A stretch of DNA of 12,424 nt, taken from Synergistales bacterium (GTDB lineage: Bacteria; Synergistota; Synergistia; Synergistales; 79-D21). The notes under the pieces were generated by a model. The model saw only the letters and a program-made list of their open reading frames with translations. It ran no database searches and had not been told where the DNA came from. The translations under genes and the position numbers were made by a program. Below are positions 12,282 to 12,424 of this stretch, in pieces; within the stretch, counting starts at the first letter, position 1, and each line of letters starts with the position of its first letter. The stretch lies in assembly GCA_015657435.1 (NCBI GenBank), contig JADLKH010000004.1:519589-532012 (forward strand). Reading direction: 5' to 3'.

Positions 12282-12424
12282 TTACTGGGGCAGGTGCTCC
12301 CAGGCGCACATTTCCTTCGCCTTCGCGGAAATTTCGGCGTCGAACTTGTCGTAGTCCGGCAGGATCTTCCGGGCGACGGCGCGGGCCATGTCGAGGGTCG
12401 AGACGGCCTTCTTCTCCCACTCGG
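12282..12424 (-). CDS. C-terminal end of an unidentified protein upstream of citD (partial)
   Basis: The last 46 codons of a gene entering from the right edge are visible, ending with TAA at 12282-12284. The fragment is helical and charged (AVSTLDMARAVARKILPDYD, then a Lys/Glu-rich stretch and WEHLPQ). It has no motif I recognise. Same strand and 88 nt before citD, it may belong to the same pathway, for example citrate or citramalate formation, but the sequence does not show this. Coding is supported by codon composition like its neighbours and the absence of a better frame. Confidence 0.6.
   Translation of the reverse strand, partial: EWEKKAVSTLDMARAVARKILPDYDKFDAEISAKAKEMCAWEHLPQ

Noticed and set aside
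1..12424. tRNA, rRNA, CRISPR, insertion sequences
   Set aside because: No cloverleaf, rRNA-like stretch, spaced direct repeats, transposase frame or terminal inverted repeats were seen.

Overview
The window is high-GC bacterial DNA, densely packed with genes. By eye it looks like a Gram-negative (diderm) anaerobe. It holds three blocks: most of a type II secretion system (T2SS) operon, a divergent pair of transcripts for a surface protease and two membrane enzymes, and a citrate-lyase-type operon. The secretin and pseudopilins require an outer membrane. A Cys-containing Gly-rich C-terminal sorting signal next to a CPBP-family (Rce1/CAAX-like) intramembrane protease, together with acetyl-CoA-independent citrate or citramalate cleavage, points to an amino-acid or organic-acid fermenter. 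Synergistota is my best guess and Desulfobacterota an alternative. This placement is inference.

Left block, minus strand, read from right to left: gspJ, gspK, gspL, gspM, gspN, gspC, gspI and the 5' part of gspD, which runs off the left edge. Most junctions are ATGA start/stop overlaps, so this is one translationally coupled operon. gspG, gspH, gspE and gspF are not in the window. In the sequence as given, gspL and gspN each appear to have lost one base.

Middle block: a secreted subtilisin-like protease (minus strand, 6223..7983) ends in a Gly7-Cys / hydrophobic / Arg-Lys tail. It lies directly upstream of the T2SS operon on the same strand, behind a strong terminator. Divergent from it are an Lgt-like prolipoprotein diacylglyceryl transferase homologue, which also carries an apparent one-base deletion, and a small CPBP glutamic intramembrane protease. 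These two overlap by a GTGA junction and end at a strong terminator. My reading is that this is one surface-anchoring module. The T2SS exports the protease, the Cys of its tail is recognised and perhaps lipidated by the Lgt-like enzyme, and the CPBP protease cuts the tail. The CPBP/Cys-CTERM link fits published predictions for myxosortase-type enzymes. The Lgt-like partner is the part I do not recall being described.

Right block, minus strand: an unidentified gene end, then citD, citE and citF (citrate lyase gamma, beta and alpha, or their citramalate lyase counterparts), tightly coupled and convergent on the Lgt/CPBP operon.

No tRNA, rRNA, CRISPR array or insertion sequence was seen. Three putative single-base deletions (lgt-like, gspL, gspN), all in G-runs directly before ATG, suggest assembly homopolymer undercalls rather than true gene decay.
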